NCBI GenBank assembly: GCA_022579005.1
Contig: MU401728.1
Span: 1-43,068 of the forward strand
Reading direction: 5' to 3'
DNA length: 43,068 nucleotides
DNA from: Poronia punctata
Lineage: Eukaryota > Ascomycota > Sordariomycetes > Xylariales > Xylariaceae
The translations under genes and the position numbers were made by a program. The stretch's first letter is position 1; every line of letters starts with the position of its first letter. A model generated the notes under the pieces. The model ran no database searches, had not been told where the DNA came from, and saw only the letters and a program-made list of their open reading frames with translations. This document shows, in pieces, positions 11,286 to 23,160 of this stretch.

Positions 11286-12729
11286 TTTATAAAAGTTTAA
11301 AAAGCTAAAATAATAAGTTTTTAAAATAAATTATTAATATAATTAATTAAAACTTATAATTACTTTGGCTACTTACTAAGCAAATAAAGGTTTAATATAA
11401 AAATAATGCTAAAGCTTTTATATATAACTATAAGCAGCTAAAGCGAAATATTACTACTATAAAAATTAAAAACTAAATTATAGCTATAAAACAATTTAAT
11501 AAAAGCTTAGCTTTAAAGATTTAATATAAATTACATAAGTTTTAATATAAGCTAAGTTTAATATTTAAATAAATTAGCATTTTTATTAAAATATGCTAAA
11601 TTATAATAACTTAAAAAAAAGCTACTTTTAAAAACTTTTAAAAGTTTATTTAGTAAAAAAACCTTAACTTAAAGTTATTTAAGTAAACGTTTTAAAATAA
11701 TTATATAAGTTATAATATTAAAAAAATAAAAACTTTAAAAAACATTATTAGCAAGTATTAGTATAAAAGCTTAAAAGCGTTATATTATTAAAATAATACC
11801 TAACTAGCCTTTAACTATAAAAAAACTAAAACAAGTTTTTATAAAGTAGTATATATTATATAATAATATAATAATAATATATTATAAAGCTAAAAAATAA
11901 TAAAGTACTTAGTACTATACTAATAAAAAGTATAAACTGCTATATTAGTAAAAATATATTAAATGCTTGCTAAAGTAAAAAAAATTAGTAAATAATTTAA
12001 AAGTGCTTAAATAGTTTTTTAAAAAACTAATAACTTATTTAAATACTAAATAAATTAAAACTAAAGCAAATTAGTATATATTAACTATAGCTTTATAAAA
12101 TACTATTATTATAGTAAAAAAAGCTATATAGCTAAGCATTATTTAAAAAAAAAGTAGTTAGCATTAAATTATTACTTAAGCAAAATTAAATAAAAACTAT
12201 TTAAATAGCTTAAAAATAAATTATAAAACGTTTAAATAGCTTAATTAAACTTTAAAAATAAAAAAATAAAAGCTAAGCTAAAGTAAAATAATATATTTAA
12301 TTTATTTTAATAAAGTTTTATAAAACGTTTAGTACTATAAAGCTATTTTATATAGTAAGTATAGTTTTTAAAAGTAGTAAATAAAAGCTAAAGAAATTAT
12401 TATAAATATAAATCTAAAAGCTTAAATTAATATTATATATAAAAACTTTAAAAAAAGTATTTAAAAAAGTAAATATTTTATTATTTTTATTAATAAAACC
12501 TAATAAAAAGCTAATAAAGTGCTAAGCAGCTTATATAGCTAATTTTTAAATAGTTAACACTTAAAAAAATTAAGCAAACTTTTAAATAAATTATTTATAT
12601 AATATATAAAAAGCAAAAAGTATTAAAGCTTTTAATATTATAACTAAAAATAAGTTAGTTAGTATACTATTATATATAGCTTTTATTTAATAGTTTTATA
12701 GCAAATTTAAAAAAATAAATTTTAGAAAG
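11286..12729 (+). mobile_element. Family A 5' internal region, second copy, left half (interrupted by D)
   Basis: Repeats 9475-10928 in the same orientation with many C/T and A/G differences, giving a direct duplication with a period of about 1.81 kb. It breaks at GAAAG (12725-12729), immediately before the left LTR of element D. The right half of the same copy resumes at 31522 after AAAAG. There is no LTR between this copy and the one before it; the junction lies in a shared CTTTTATAAAAG-type sequence, suggesting unequal recombination or duplication. Confidence 0.8.
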
Positions 12730-12987
12730 TATTAGTTTAGCTAAAATAAATGTAATTATAATACGTTACTATTAATAATACTATATTAACTTAATTAATT
12801 AAAAAAAAGAAGTTAAAAAGACCTTTTTTAGCAAGTTTATATAGCTATAAAAGTATAAAAGTTATTTTGTACTAATTAGCAAAATAAAAAAAACATAGAC
12901 CTATTATATATTTAATATATAAATATTTAAATTTTAATAACTTTAATATAGTTAATAAAGTTAAAAGTATTAAAAAAGATTTTAATA
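12730..12987 (-). repeat. Element D LTR (left, 3' LTR)
   Basis: 258 bases, starting TATTAGTTTAGC and ending TTTTAATA on the + strand (RIP-altered TG...CA). It matches 31127-31516 apart from a 132-base insertion there. It lies downstream of the minus-strand coding region, so it is the 3' LTR. Confidence 0.82.
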
Positions 12988-14924
12988 CTTGCTAAAAAAA
13001 ATTCTAACTATATTTTTTTATACCTTTGTTTTTAATATATAAGCAATTTACTATTACTTTAATATTTATTTATATTTAATTTTTTATAATAAAAAATATA
13101 AAAACTTAGTTAAAAGTCTTTTTTATAAATAAATTTATAAAGTTATTTTTTTAATTAATTTAATATATTTTTATAATTTTTTTATATTTATAAGATTTTT
13201 ATAGCAATATTATATTAATTATAAAGCATTTTTATATATGCTTTTAAGCTTTATAAAATATTAGTAAAAAACTTAAATTAATATAAAGTACTAAAAAAAT
13301 TAAAAGTAATTTAAGTACTTAAGTAATTAAGTGCAAAGTAGTATATAAAATAATAGTATTATTAATTTTATTAACTATACTATATAGTTTACTAGTAAAA
13401 AAAATTAAATAATGCGCTTATATTTACTTAAGCTTTAGTATATAATATTGCTAGTAATTTTCAACTTGTTTTGCGTTAAATTTAAAATTAATTTTAAAAA
13501 AAAACCTAATTTAAAAACTTAAGTTAGTGTTATTAGCAAATAATTTATTAATAAAAATAAATAGCTTTGCTTTTATTAAATTTAAAAGTATATAAGTTAA
13601 TTTATAGTGCTTGTTTTTAATTTACTAGTTAATTTACTTATTTAATACATAAATATTATGTTTTATAAATTTAATAACTTATATAGCTGTTAATAAATTA
13701 AATATAGCTTTAAGTTAATAAATATTACTAATATATATACTATTTATATTTTAGCTTATATATTATTAAAAAGCATTAGCTAAAATAAAGTTAATTTTAA
13801 TTAGATTTTTTACTTAATTTTTTAGTATTAAAATTATTTGTTTATTTTAAAAAGTAATTTTTATACTATTAAACTTAACTGTATGTTTTTTGCTTAAAAG
13901 TTGCGTTAGTTTTATTTTAAATTTAGCTTTAATAAGCTTATTTTTTTAACTTAAAAAATATTAGTATAGTAAATAATAAAATATTATTTATTTATATTAT
14001 AATAATATTAAATTTATAATATTTACTTTTTATAAATAATAAGCAACAGTTATAAGTTAAAATTATACTACTAAGTTAATTTTAGTAGTGTTTATAATAA
14101 GTTTAAAACTAATATAAACTTAATTTAGCTAAACTATAAACAAAGCAAAGTAATTAAAAAATAGTACTTTTAAAGTACTTTTTTTAAGTTTAATAAGTAA
14201 GCATATATATATAATATATAAAAAGTGTTTTTAACTATATATATGCTTATAAAATATTCTTTAAGTTACTATAAACATAATAGTTTTAAATTAAAAATAA
14301 AGTAAATATAAATATAACTTATTAACTTATTTAATAAATAATAAAAGCTTAGTATAAAATAGTTTTTTTTTTTAGTTATTATAGCTTTAAACCATTAATT
14401 GCAATTTTTTATAAAGCTAAGTAGTTTTACTTTTAATTTTATATACTATATAAAATAAAAATAGCTTAATATTTAAGTACATTTTAAAGTTAAAATAAAT
14501 AAACTTAAATATTTTTATATTTAAAAGATTATTAATTTTTAAAGCGTTAAATTTTTTAAATAGTAAACTAAAAGTAAAAATAATACTCTTATTTTTTAGC
14601 TTTAATAATAATTAAAAATTAGCTTTTTTTTTGCGTTTAAATATATATTTAGTATTATTATATACTTAAATTATACTATTAAAAAGTAAATTAATATTGC
14701 TATTATATTTTACATAATGTTTTTTTATAGTTTTTTATAAAGTTAGTAAATAACTACTAAAATAATAAAAAGTTATAAGCTTTTTACTTTTACTAAAAAT
14801 ATATTTTAATCTATATTTGCTTTATAGTTAATTTAGTTTATATTTATTAAAAATTTATTTATATATTAATATAGTTTTATTTAAGTATAATAAAACTTTA
14901 TTTTTAAATTGTTTAACTTATATT
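12988..14924 (-). pseudogene. Element D pol remnant: copia RT and RNase H
   Basis: On the complement, about 13991-13977 reads INNIL, which would be the (Y)xDDxL box of copia reverse transcriptase after AAT-to-GAT restoration; I give this moderate weight. About 700 bases downstream, 13310-13150 reads through FLVLYINLSF and then KSYKYKKIIKIY. These correspond to the TDSxSLY block and the SYERREIxEI block of the RNase H that ends fungal Ty1/copia polyproteins. The region aligns by eye with 20330-20900 and beyond in element C, for instance at CTTTAGTATATAATATT, so C and D are related families. The fragment is cut at 14924 by element B. Confidence 0.72.
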
Positions 14925-15164
14925 TGTTGCAAATAAGTTATAAAGAAGGCAAGGGTTTAAAAGGTAACTTAATTTATTACTAAAAATTTTAAAGTAAAGA
15001 AAAAAAAAAGCTTTTAAGTTTTTATTAAAGGTGCAAGCTTATATGTGCATTAAATAGTAAGGCTGTAGCTATTTATAAGTGCAGGCCTTTTATTTACTAT
15101 TTAAAAGAAATAATAGCTATAAGCTACTTAGTTAGTTATATTGCTATTAACTAATTTATAACTA
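14925..15164 (-). repeat. Element B LTR (left, 3' LTR)
   Basis: 240 bases. On + it starts TGTTGCAAATAAG, one of the few LTR ends here with an intact TG, and ends TATAACTA. It matches 28846-29088 almost throughout and keeps more G (for example GAAGGCAAGGG) than the right copy over its first part. Confidence 0.85.
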
Positions 15165-16279
15165 TTTTATTTTAAAAAAAATTAACTTGTTTTAAAGCAT
15201 AACTTAGCTTTAAACTAGTATTTTTTAAGTTTTTAATTAGTTACTTTCTATCTAAAAAAAGATTGCTTTAAGTATTTACTAATTATTATAATAATTAAAG
15301 CCTTTATATTATTATGCTATAATATAGTTTTTTTATAACTAACTATATTATATTAACTATATAAAGTGCTTTTTTATTATATGTTTTATTTTTGCATCTT
15401 TTAAATTATACTTATTATAGCTTTTCTATTATTTTTATAAAGGTTATTAAATTTTTTTTTATTGCTTTTAATTATTTAGCAAGCTGTATTAAGAGCCTTG
15501 CAGGTTTAAGGTGCTGTTTATAAAAGTTTTTTAATAATTTTGCGCTATTTTTAAAGTTTTTAGCAAAGTTCTATTTTTTATTAATATTTTATCTTTTTTA
15601 GTTAACTTTATATTATAGTTTATTATAGTATAGTTTTAACGTGCAGTTTTTTTTAACTATAAACTTTCTTTTTTAGTTATAAGCTTAACTATTTTCTTTT
15701 TAAATTTATAGCTTTTTATTTTAGTAATAGGTTGTTAAAGTATTTATAAAGCTAGTTTATATAGTATTTATTAGTTGCGCGCTATAAGCGCAGCACTTTA
15801 AAAGTATAAGTATTGCTATTTTAATATAATATTTAAAATTTTTGCTAAGTTATAAAATAGTTAAGCTTATTAAAAAGTTAGTTAGTTTATTATAATCAAC
15901 GTTTTTTTAAAATAAATATATAGTTTTTAATATTAAAGTTAGGCTTTTTATAACTTTTATTAGCTTAATTTATTATTTGCTTTTAAGCTTATTATAAATA
16001 CGCTTTTGCTATATAAACATAATTTTTAATTTTTTTAAGCTTTGCTTTAGGCTTTTTTTTATAGTTAAGCCTTTTTTTAAAGTAAGTTTTTTAATTTTTT
16101 TTTAAAGTTTTATTTTCTTAGTTGAAGTAAAATAGTATTAAAAACCTTATTTTTACTTTATAAAGCAATAGACTTATAAACTTATATAAAATTGCAGCTT
16201 ATATATAGTTTATTGCTAAGATTTTCTTTAACTAGTTATTTTAATAATAGCTAATATAAAAGCATAGCTATTAATTTAA

Positions 16280-17340
16280 ATATTTATTTATAATTTTTGC
16301 TTGCCTTACGGTTTTATAATAGCTAGCTAAAACTAGCATTTATATAATCTTTAAAATTTTAACTAGTTTATTAGTAAAAGTAAATATAAATTAAAGTTTA
16401 TAGTTTAAAGTAATAGTTATAAGTAGACTGAAAACTTAAAATATTTTTTATACTATATTTAGGCTGCTTATTACGCAGTAACCTTTATAGTATAAAATAT
16501 AGTTTAAGCTTTTTTACTTAACTTATTTATTATAATTATTATATAATTAAACTTATATTTATTTTTTATTATTTATCTAAAATTAATTACTAAGTGTTGT
16601 TATATATGCTTAAGCACTAAAAGTAGTATTAGTTTTTTTAGTATTTTATTTTTTAAAACCTTTGCTAGTTTGTATTATAAGCAATTATCTATATATTTAT
16701 TATAATTGTTTTTTAACCTAAGCTACTAGTACTATTTTGCTACTAGTTATTTTTTATTTTTTTTTAAGTATACTATTAGCATTTGTTTATAAGCGTTTTT
16801 AATTAGCTTTATATATACCTAAAGCAAATCTAGTATAACTAGTTATTTTTTATATATTATTAGCTTATTTTATATAGCTTATAAGTTATTAATACCTTTA
16901 GCTTAAACTTATATTTTTTGTTAATATATTTATATTTTTAAATTGCTTTAGTTTTTTATAGTATTTTATTAATAAGCTAAGGACCTATAAAATCTTTTAC
17001 TTTTTTTTAAGGTTTAAATGTAAATATTTTAGCAAGTATTTTGTTTATTTATTTAGCTGCAAATTTTATTATTATTAGTTTAAAAAGTATAGCGTACTAT
17101 TATAACTTTTTTTAGCTTTTTAAGTAATAACGTTTTTTTGCTTTTTTTAATAAAGCATTAGCTATAATATTTTTTTTCTTTAGTTTATATATAATTATAA
17201 AGTTATATTTAGCTAATAGTATAAACTACCTAGCTTATTATAAGTTAAAGTATTATTTTGTACTAAACTACTTTAGTGCTTTATAGTTTATAATAACTAA
17301 AAATGGCTTTTTTTATTAGTATTTAATTAACTTTACGCGC
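16280..17340 (-). pseudogene. RNase H end and integrase remnant, Ty3/Gypsy (element B)
   Basis: On the complement, 17196-17140 reads YKLKKKNIIANALLKK, matching the YRPGKxNIxADALSRR block that ends Gypsy RNase H. Downstream near 16700-16683 YIDNCL fits the zinc-binding (HHCC) region of integrase (CxxC with the second cysteine not traced). Around 16594-16570 VINFR corresponds to xxDFx with the first catalytic aspartate, and near 16535 INKLSKKA corresponds to xDRLSKxA. Near 16345-16290 GQA and INKYL-like codons fit the TDGQAExINxYL block. The order RNase H then integrase is that of Ty3/Gypsy, not copia. Stops sit at Q, R and W positions of the family pattern. Confidence 0.85.
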
Positions 17341-17849
17341 TATTCTTTTAGCGCTAAGACTACTGCTAACATTTTTTTATTATATATTTTATAATTTAAT
17401 TTTGCTTTTTTATTTATTTTTAAGTAAAACGCAACAAAGTACTACTTATTATTATAGTTATAATAGCACTTTAGCTACTACTTTATTTAATATGTTTATT
17501 TTAATTTTTATAAGTAGTTTATAGTTATAGTAGCAAAGAAAAAAAGCAAATATTAGCGTTTTTTTAATTTTTAAAATACTTTTTTATAGCGTTTATTTTA
17601 TATAAAAGCAGTATTATAATAAGTAAGTGCTATTAATAGCTTTGCTTTTTAGCTATATTTTTAAATAAATTTCTAATAAAAGTTATAAAATCTTAAAAAA
17701 ACTATATACTTTTAATAGTTATAAAAGTAGCTTAATTTTAAACTACTTTAATTTTAGTAAAGTTAACACTAATGCTATTAAAGCTTATTATATACTTTAA
17801 AAACTTATTTTAAGTAATATAAAATTTTGATTTTTTTAGGTTAACTTAT

Positions 17850-18255
17850 AGCCCTACGTTTTTTAGTTTTTATAGTATTTTTATTATATATTTTTAATAT
17901 TTTTTTAATATGTTAAAGTATATAAAAATATTATTAACGTATATGTAGCAAAAGTAATTTAAGTAGTTAAATAGCATATTATTAATATACCTTTAAAATA
18001 TAAACAAGCTATTAGTTAAGCTAAACAATAATACCTTATATTTATAAGCTTTATATTTAGTATAAAATATTATTAGGTTTTTTGTTCTTGCTCTTATTTA
18101 TATTTAGTAAAATGCTTATTATACGTTTATTTTTATAAAGATTTTTACTTTAAAAAATTATAAAAAGCGCCTTTTAATTAAAAGCAAAAAGTATTAGTTT
18201 TTTTTTATTAGGTTATTTAACTTTTTATAGTTTATATAAAACCGCAGTCTTTTAT
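17850..18255 (-). pseudogene. Reverse transcriptase remnant, Ty3/Gypsy (element B)
   Basis: The clearest protein relic in the window. On the complement from about 18248, one frame reads GLRFYINYKKLNNL (family: GLRFCxDYRxLN), then KVKIFIKINV (family: AKIFTKxDLR), then a GAYKYKVLPFGLTN-type block seen as KAYKYKVLLFSLTN. It ends in FxRY near 17990 and the active-site box YVNNIFIYF at 17942-17920 (family YVDDILIYS). Changes are as RIP predicts: D to N, P and S to L and F, Q and R to stop. The bases between boxes keep family spacing, so few indels have occurred. No function can remain because of the stops and lost aspartates. Confidence 0.92.
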
Positions 18256-18575
18256 AAGGTTTTTAAATAAATAAAACTAGTAACGCTTATAATATATTGC
18301 TTAGCTTTATAAAAAAAAATTTATAAGTAGTTAATAAAGTATTTTTATATAGCTTTTAGCTTATTAAAAATATTTTATATAATAAGCTATATTTTAAGTT
18401 ATTAAGTAACTTTTTATTAAAAATTTTTATAAAGTAATCTATATCAGGTTGCTATAAAAAAAGCTTATTTAAATTAACTTTGCTAAAGGTATAAAAAAGG
18501 TTATAATATTTTAATAATATAACTTTTAATGCTTGCTATTTTAATGTTTTGCTTTTTTTGTTAAAAAACTTTTTT

Positions 18576-18985
18576 TGTTAGTTTTTTTACTAAAGAACAG
18601 GGAGTACTCTGTTTTTTATATATACAATAAATATACGTAGCTAAAAACTCTGTTTTTTTATAAAATAAAAAAATAAAACAATAAACAATATATAAAACAA
18701 ATAATAATAAATTTTATTTTTTAAATTAGTTTTATATAATTGTTTAAGTTTTAAGTTAGAAATTATAGCTAAGGCGCAATCTTTTTTTATATTGTTTTTG
18801 TACAAAGCTAACTAATTTAATTAAAATTAAAAGGGCTAAAAAAACTTTGCTAGTGTTTATGCTATAAGTTAGCTACTATATAGCTAATAAGTACTTTATT
18901 TATTTAGTTAGGTTAGCTTAACTTTTGCAGCTTTAGCAGCTTAAGCTGCGTTTTTAGCTACAGTGTTATTATTAATATTTTAATA
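18576..18985 (-). repeat. Element C LTR (left, 3' LTR), heavily mutated
   Basis: 410 bases, TGTTAG...TTAATA on + (the other copy ends CTAACA, so the family ends are TGTTAG/CTAACA inverted). Compared with 25650-26059 it has lost many C and G: GCTTTAGCAGCTTAAGC here against GCCTTGGCGGCCTAAGC there. Confidence 0.9.
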
Positions 18986-20125
18986 CTAAAAGTTCTTTGT
19001 TTTATATAAAAACGTTTGTTTTCTATATATATAAAATAAATATTTTTTTTTTGTTTTTATGCAAAAAGGTTAGTTTGTTAAAAATAACTTTTAAAAAATT
19101 AAAATAAAATTAAATAAATATTTATACTTTTATACTTTTATTTTTATTTTTAAGTTATAACCTTTTTTATACTAAAATATAAATTTAGTTTTAAGTTTAA
19201 ATTAAAATAGTTTATTATAATAATTATAAGTATATATATAATGTTATTAAAATTAATATAAAAAAAAAGTAATTACTTAGTAGCTATTAGGTAATTTTTT
19301 GTATATAGTAAGATTATAATTAAAAAATATAGTTAAAATTAGTAAATATAGCTAATAAAAGTAGCTATTATATATTACTAAAAAAGTAAAAAAAGTATAA
19401 CCTTTATAACTGCTATTATTAGTTATAAACGCTAATTTTATATAATTAGCTATTAGTATATAAAAACCTTTTATTTTTTGCTGCTTAAATTTTTTTTTTT
19501 TACTACTTTTTTTTTTTAATATAACAAAAAAATTTAAAGTTTTTTTTTTTGCGCTGCTGCTAAAAATTAATTAAGTTTATTTTACGCTCTTTTTTTTACT
19601 TTGTGCTATAATATCTCTTATTATTTTTAGTAGCTTTAGTAGTAAGTTGCCTTTTAGCATTATATACTATATAGTTTAGCTTAATAGCTTTTTTTAAATT
19701 TGCATTGCTTTTTTAATAACTATTATTATATATTTTTTATTACTTTTTAATTAATATTTATAATCTTTTATTTTATATACTTTATACTATACTAATTTTT
19801 TATTTATAAAATAATAAAAAACGCATTTTTATACGTTTTAGTTAAAATATTTATTTTTTTATTAGTATTTTTTTTTTAACGCTGCTTTTTAATAATTTTT
19901 TACTAAATTTATTTGCTAAAAAAAATACTTTTACGCGTTATTAGTTTAGTTTTATAGTTAGCTTACTGCTTTTTTTTATACTAATAAGTATAATTTTATA
20001 TAAAGTTTACTTTTGCTTTTTTATAATTATTAATTTTTTACTAAATATTAAAATAGTGCTTATGCTTTATATGTTTACTAGTTTTATAAACGTTGCTATA
20101 TACACTTTGTTAACCTTGCTGCTGC

Positions 20126-20162
<37 letters not shown>

Positions 20163-20330
20163 TAAAAAAATAATAAAAAAATAATATTTTTACTATTAAA
20201 AAAGTAAATTATAAAAGTTAGCAATTACTATTAAGTTAAATGAAAAAAAGTAAGTTAAGCAAAATAAGTAGTATTTTAATAAATTATAGTTATATTATAA
20301 ATTAACATATTTTTTTTATTAATTTAATAA
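18986..20330. other. Element C: unassigned 3' segment between RNase H and LTR
   Basis: 1.3 kb with no domain I can recognise on either strand. It contains long T runs (19490-19555) and an AAT microsatellite at 20126-20157. A plus-strand frame at about 19780-20130 has only a few stops, but T-rich sequence avoids stops by composition and I do not call it a gene. Copia elements usually end soon after RNase H, so this is either a long 3' untranslated region, an extra captured segment, or an undetected insertion. Confidence 0.5.
20126..20157. repeat. AAT microsatellite
   Basis: About ten uninterrupted TAA units after a CTGCTGCTA start, followed by impure A/T repeats to about 20190. It lies in the unassigned 3' segment of element C. 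Confidence 0.9.
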
Positions 20331-20900
20331 CTTATATATATATTTATAATTATACTTATTATTATAATATCTTTATAAAGTTAATATAAGCTTTAATATA
20401 TATTATAAGCTTATTAGTAGTAATTAACTATTTTAAAGCTATATTAAATTTTTTTTATATATAAGTATTTATAAAGTTATTTTTACTATTAACTTAATAA
20501 ATTTTTATAATATTTTTTATTTTATATGCTTTTTTAAAAGCTATAATATTAATTATAAGCTACTTTTTTTATATTATACTAAGCTTAATAAAATATTTAT
20601 ATAGTAAATAAAAATTTATATAAATAATTATTAAGATTTGCAGCAATTTTAATATATTAGTAATTTTTTATAGCGTTATACTAAGTATAATAATATAATT
20701 AATACTTTTTACTATTTTATATAGCTTGCTAGCTAGTATAGTTTAAGTAACTTTTTTATACTTAAAAAAGCTTTAGTATATAATATTACTATAAATAGTA
20801 AAGCTATTTTTTATTTAATACTTTATATTAAAAATAATAATAAATTTAAATTAAAAACTTAGGTTTTTATTATTTACAAAACAGCTATTAATAAAAATAA
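20330..20900 (-). pseudogene. Ribonuclease H remnant, Ty1/copia (element C)
   Basis: On the complement one frame keeps the family blocks in order. Near 20800-20720 FKYKKVT*TILASKLY fits the (R)SVLASELYA block. At about 20634-20581 YINFYLLYKYFIKLS fits TDSxSLYxCLVKL. Further on come LIINIIAFKKAYKIKNI (family RLMIDIxxLRxSYERREI) and FNIALK-LITTNKLI near the end (family ALxxLIDTNKL). Stops are at Q, R and W positions. This domain, with its LxxLIDTNKL tail, is typical of Ty1/copia polyproteins of filamentous fungi and sets both the class and the orientation of C. RT should lie upstream, about 20900-21900, but I could not fix its active-site box. Confidence 0.82.
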
Positions 20901-22239
20901 ATAGCTTTATATTATAAAAGTTAAAAAAAACATACTATAAACTTTAATTTTTATTTTAAATTTACTATTATAGCTATATATTTAATACTTTAATATTATT
21001 TTTTATTAGTTAAATAATTTATATAGTAGCAAATAAGTTATATAATGCTTTTAGTTAGCATATAAATATAATATATACTTTTTAAGCTTATTATATAACG
21101 TATTACTATATAATATCTAGTGCTTTTTTATTAACTAGCTAAAAGTTTTAAGCTTGTTTTTTTTATTAAAATATAAAGTTATTATTTTAAATTTTAATTT
21201 TTGCTTTGTTAAATTTAATAAATTAGTTATATAATAAAATTATTTTATTTTTTGCTTAAAAAAAAGCTTTTCTTTTTTTTTAAACTTTTTTTAATACTAT
21301 ACCAAATATATTATTAGTTTAAAGTTTAGTAATACTAAATTATTTTAGTTTTATATTTATATTTAAAAAGTATAAATTATATATTAAAACTTTTATTTTT
21401 AGCTTTATATAATAATAACTATAATATATTTTAAATTAGTATAGCTTAAATTTTGCTAAGCTATATAAAGCATTTTTTTTTAGTTTGCTTTAGTATTATT
21501 ATTAGGTTTTTATTATAAGTTAGCTAATTTTAAAATTTATAAAATTTATATTAACTTATTTTTTATAGTATAGCTTAACTTAAGTATATTAAAATTGCGT
21601 TAGTTTGTTAACTATATTAATAGTAATATTTTAGTTATTAATTAATATAATTTTATATAGTTTAGTTTTTTTTATATTTCTTTTTTATACTATTACTTTG
21701 CTTTTTAATAAAAATAATAATTTATTATATATTATAAAGCTATTATAAATATTTAAAGCTTTAAAAATGTTTTTTTTGCTTTAATTATTTAAAGCTTTTT
21801 TATAGCTTTTTTAACTATTTTAGCTTTTTATATAATATTAAAAAATAAAAAAAAGTTAGTATTAACTTTTAAATATGTACTAAAAACAAATAGTATTAGT
21901 ATTAGTTTATTAAGTCCGGCAGTATTATTTAACGTTTTAACTACTATTTAAAAAATATTTTTTTTTATATTACTTTATAGCTTTTTATATAAAATATTAA
22001 AAGCTTTATATAAAAGGCTATATACTTTTTTAATTTTTTTAACTACTTAATATGCTTTTATTAGTTTTATAATATATAATATTTTAATAAGGTAAGCATT
22101 ACTATAAAACTTTTTAAATATAAAGTTTATATTAAAATTATAAACAACATAGTTAAAAAGCTTTTAATATATATTTATTTAGCATTAGTAAAATATATTT
22201 TATATATTATATATAAATAGTAACTTTAAAAATCTAGCA

Positions 22240-23160
22240 GCTTAAAATAATATACTATTATTAATTATATATAGCACTAGCTTATTATTTAAATAAACAA
22301 TATTAATAATAACTTTATAATTAAAGTTATAATTATTATAAAGTGCAAACTTAAATTTTTATAAAGCTAAATTATAAGTTTAGCATTAATAATAAACTTT
22401 TTAAATTTTTTTAAAGCCTTTATACTAATATTATTATAGCTTGCAAACTTAAGCAAGTTATATAGCTTTTTTATATAAAAGTATTTAAAATATTAATAAA
22501 ATTAGCATAGCTTTAGCTTTATAAAATATATAACTACTTTAGCTATTAAAATATAAAAAAATAAATAGCTTTATTTTTAAATAATAAAAATTTTAACTTT
22601 ATTATATTATATAATTTTATTTTTAACATTATTAAAGTAAGCTTTAAGCTTATTTGCATTATATAATAAAAGTAAAAAAAAAATAAGTATTTTTAAAATA
22701 TAAAAAGTTACTTTGCTAATAAAAGTTTAAATTTTTATAAACTTAATAAACTTTTTTTCTATTGCTTTTTTAAAGCATATTATTATACTACTTAAAGTTT
22801 AGTTAATTTTAACTTTTAAGTATTTTTATATAAAGGCTTTAGCTTATAAGTATTTAATAGTTAATATTTTAGCTATATTAGTATTTTATAAAATACTTTA
22901 ATACTTATAAGTATACTAATCTTTTTAAAAAAATAAATTTACTAAGCTTATAAGTTTTGCTATAAGCTAGTAAATATTTTCTTTTATAGTATAATAAAAA
23001 TAAGCAGCTTTTATTAAAAATTAAATAGCTTAGTTGCTTTTTTTAAAATTAAAATTGTTAGCTATAGTATTATTATTATTTAATAGCTTTTTAACTTTTA
23101 TTTTTTTATACTTTTAAATATATGCTTTAATATTATTAATAATATAAATATTATAATCTT
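22240..23160 (-). pseudogene. Element C upstream pol/gag frame, domain not identified
   Basis: On the complement a single frame stays readable for about 300 codons with scattered TAA/TAG only, and is lysine- and isoleucine-rich after RIP. It includes stretches such as IINNIKAYI at the start and ISIKALKKFKKFI near 22420. The latter may be the pre-integrase zinc segment of a copia polyprotein (pattern HxRxGHxxxxxLxxL), but the histidines are not visible, so I leave it unassigned. Position, between the 5' LTR and RNase H, fits gag to integrase. Confidence 0.5.

Larger units (their letters stand above)
15165..18575 (-). mobile_element. Element B downstream half (RT, RNase H, integrase, 3' end)
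   Basis: 3.4 kb of T-rich + strand, that is, A-rich coding strand reading leftward. RT, RNase H and integrase remnants are annotated separately. The 1.1 kb between the integrase core (about 16290) and the LTR should hold the integrase C-terminal region; no chromodomain could be recognised. The right edge at 18575 is the insertion site of element C, after which B continues at 26060. Confidence 0.8.

Noticed and set aside
13960..14040. Clustered short repeats resembling a CRISPR array
   Set aside because: The A/T words are irregular in spacing and follow from low complexity; no constant repeat and spacer pattern exists.
19560..20130. Plus-strand open stretch with few stops in element C
   Set aside because: The + strand is T-rich, which lowers stop frequency by chance; the predicted protein is low-complexity L/F/I and lies antisense to the element.
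21120..21160. Possible TDGQ integrase block on the complement
   Set aside because: A TTT codon stands where the aspartate codon should be, and the surrounding residues do not fit; the region is also on the RT side of a copia element.
20975..21300. Active-site box of copia reverse transcriptase in element C
   Set aside because: Several AATAAT-type codon pairs on the complement could be xDD, but none has convincing neighbours, so no RT box was placed for C.
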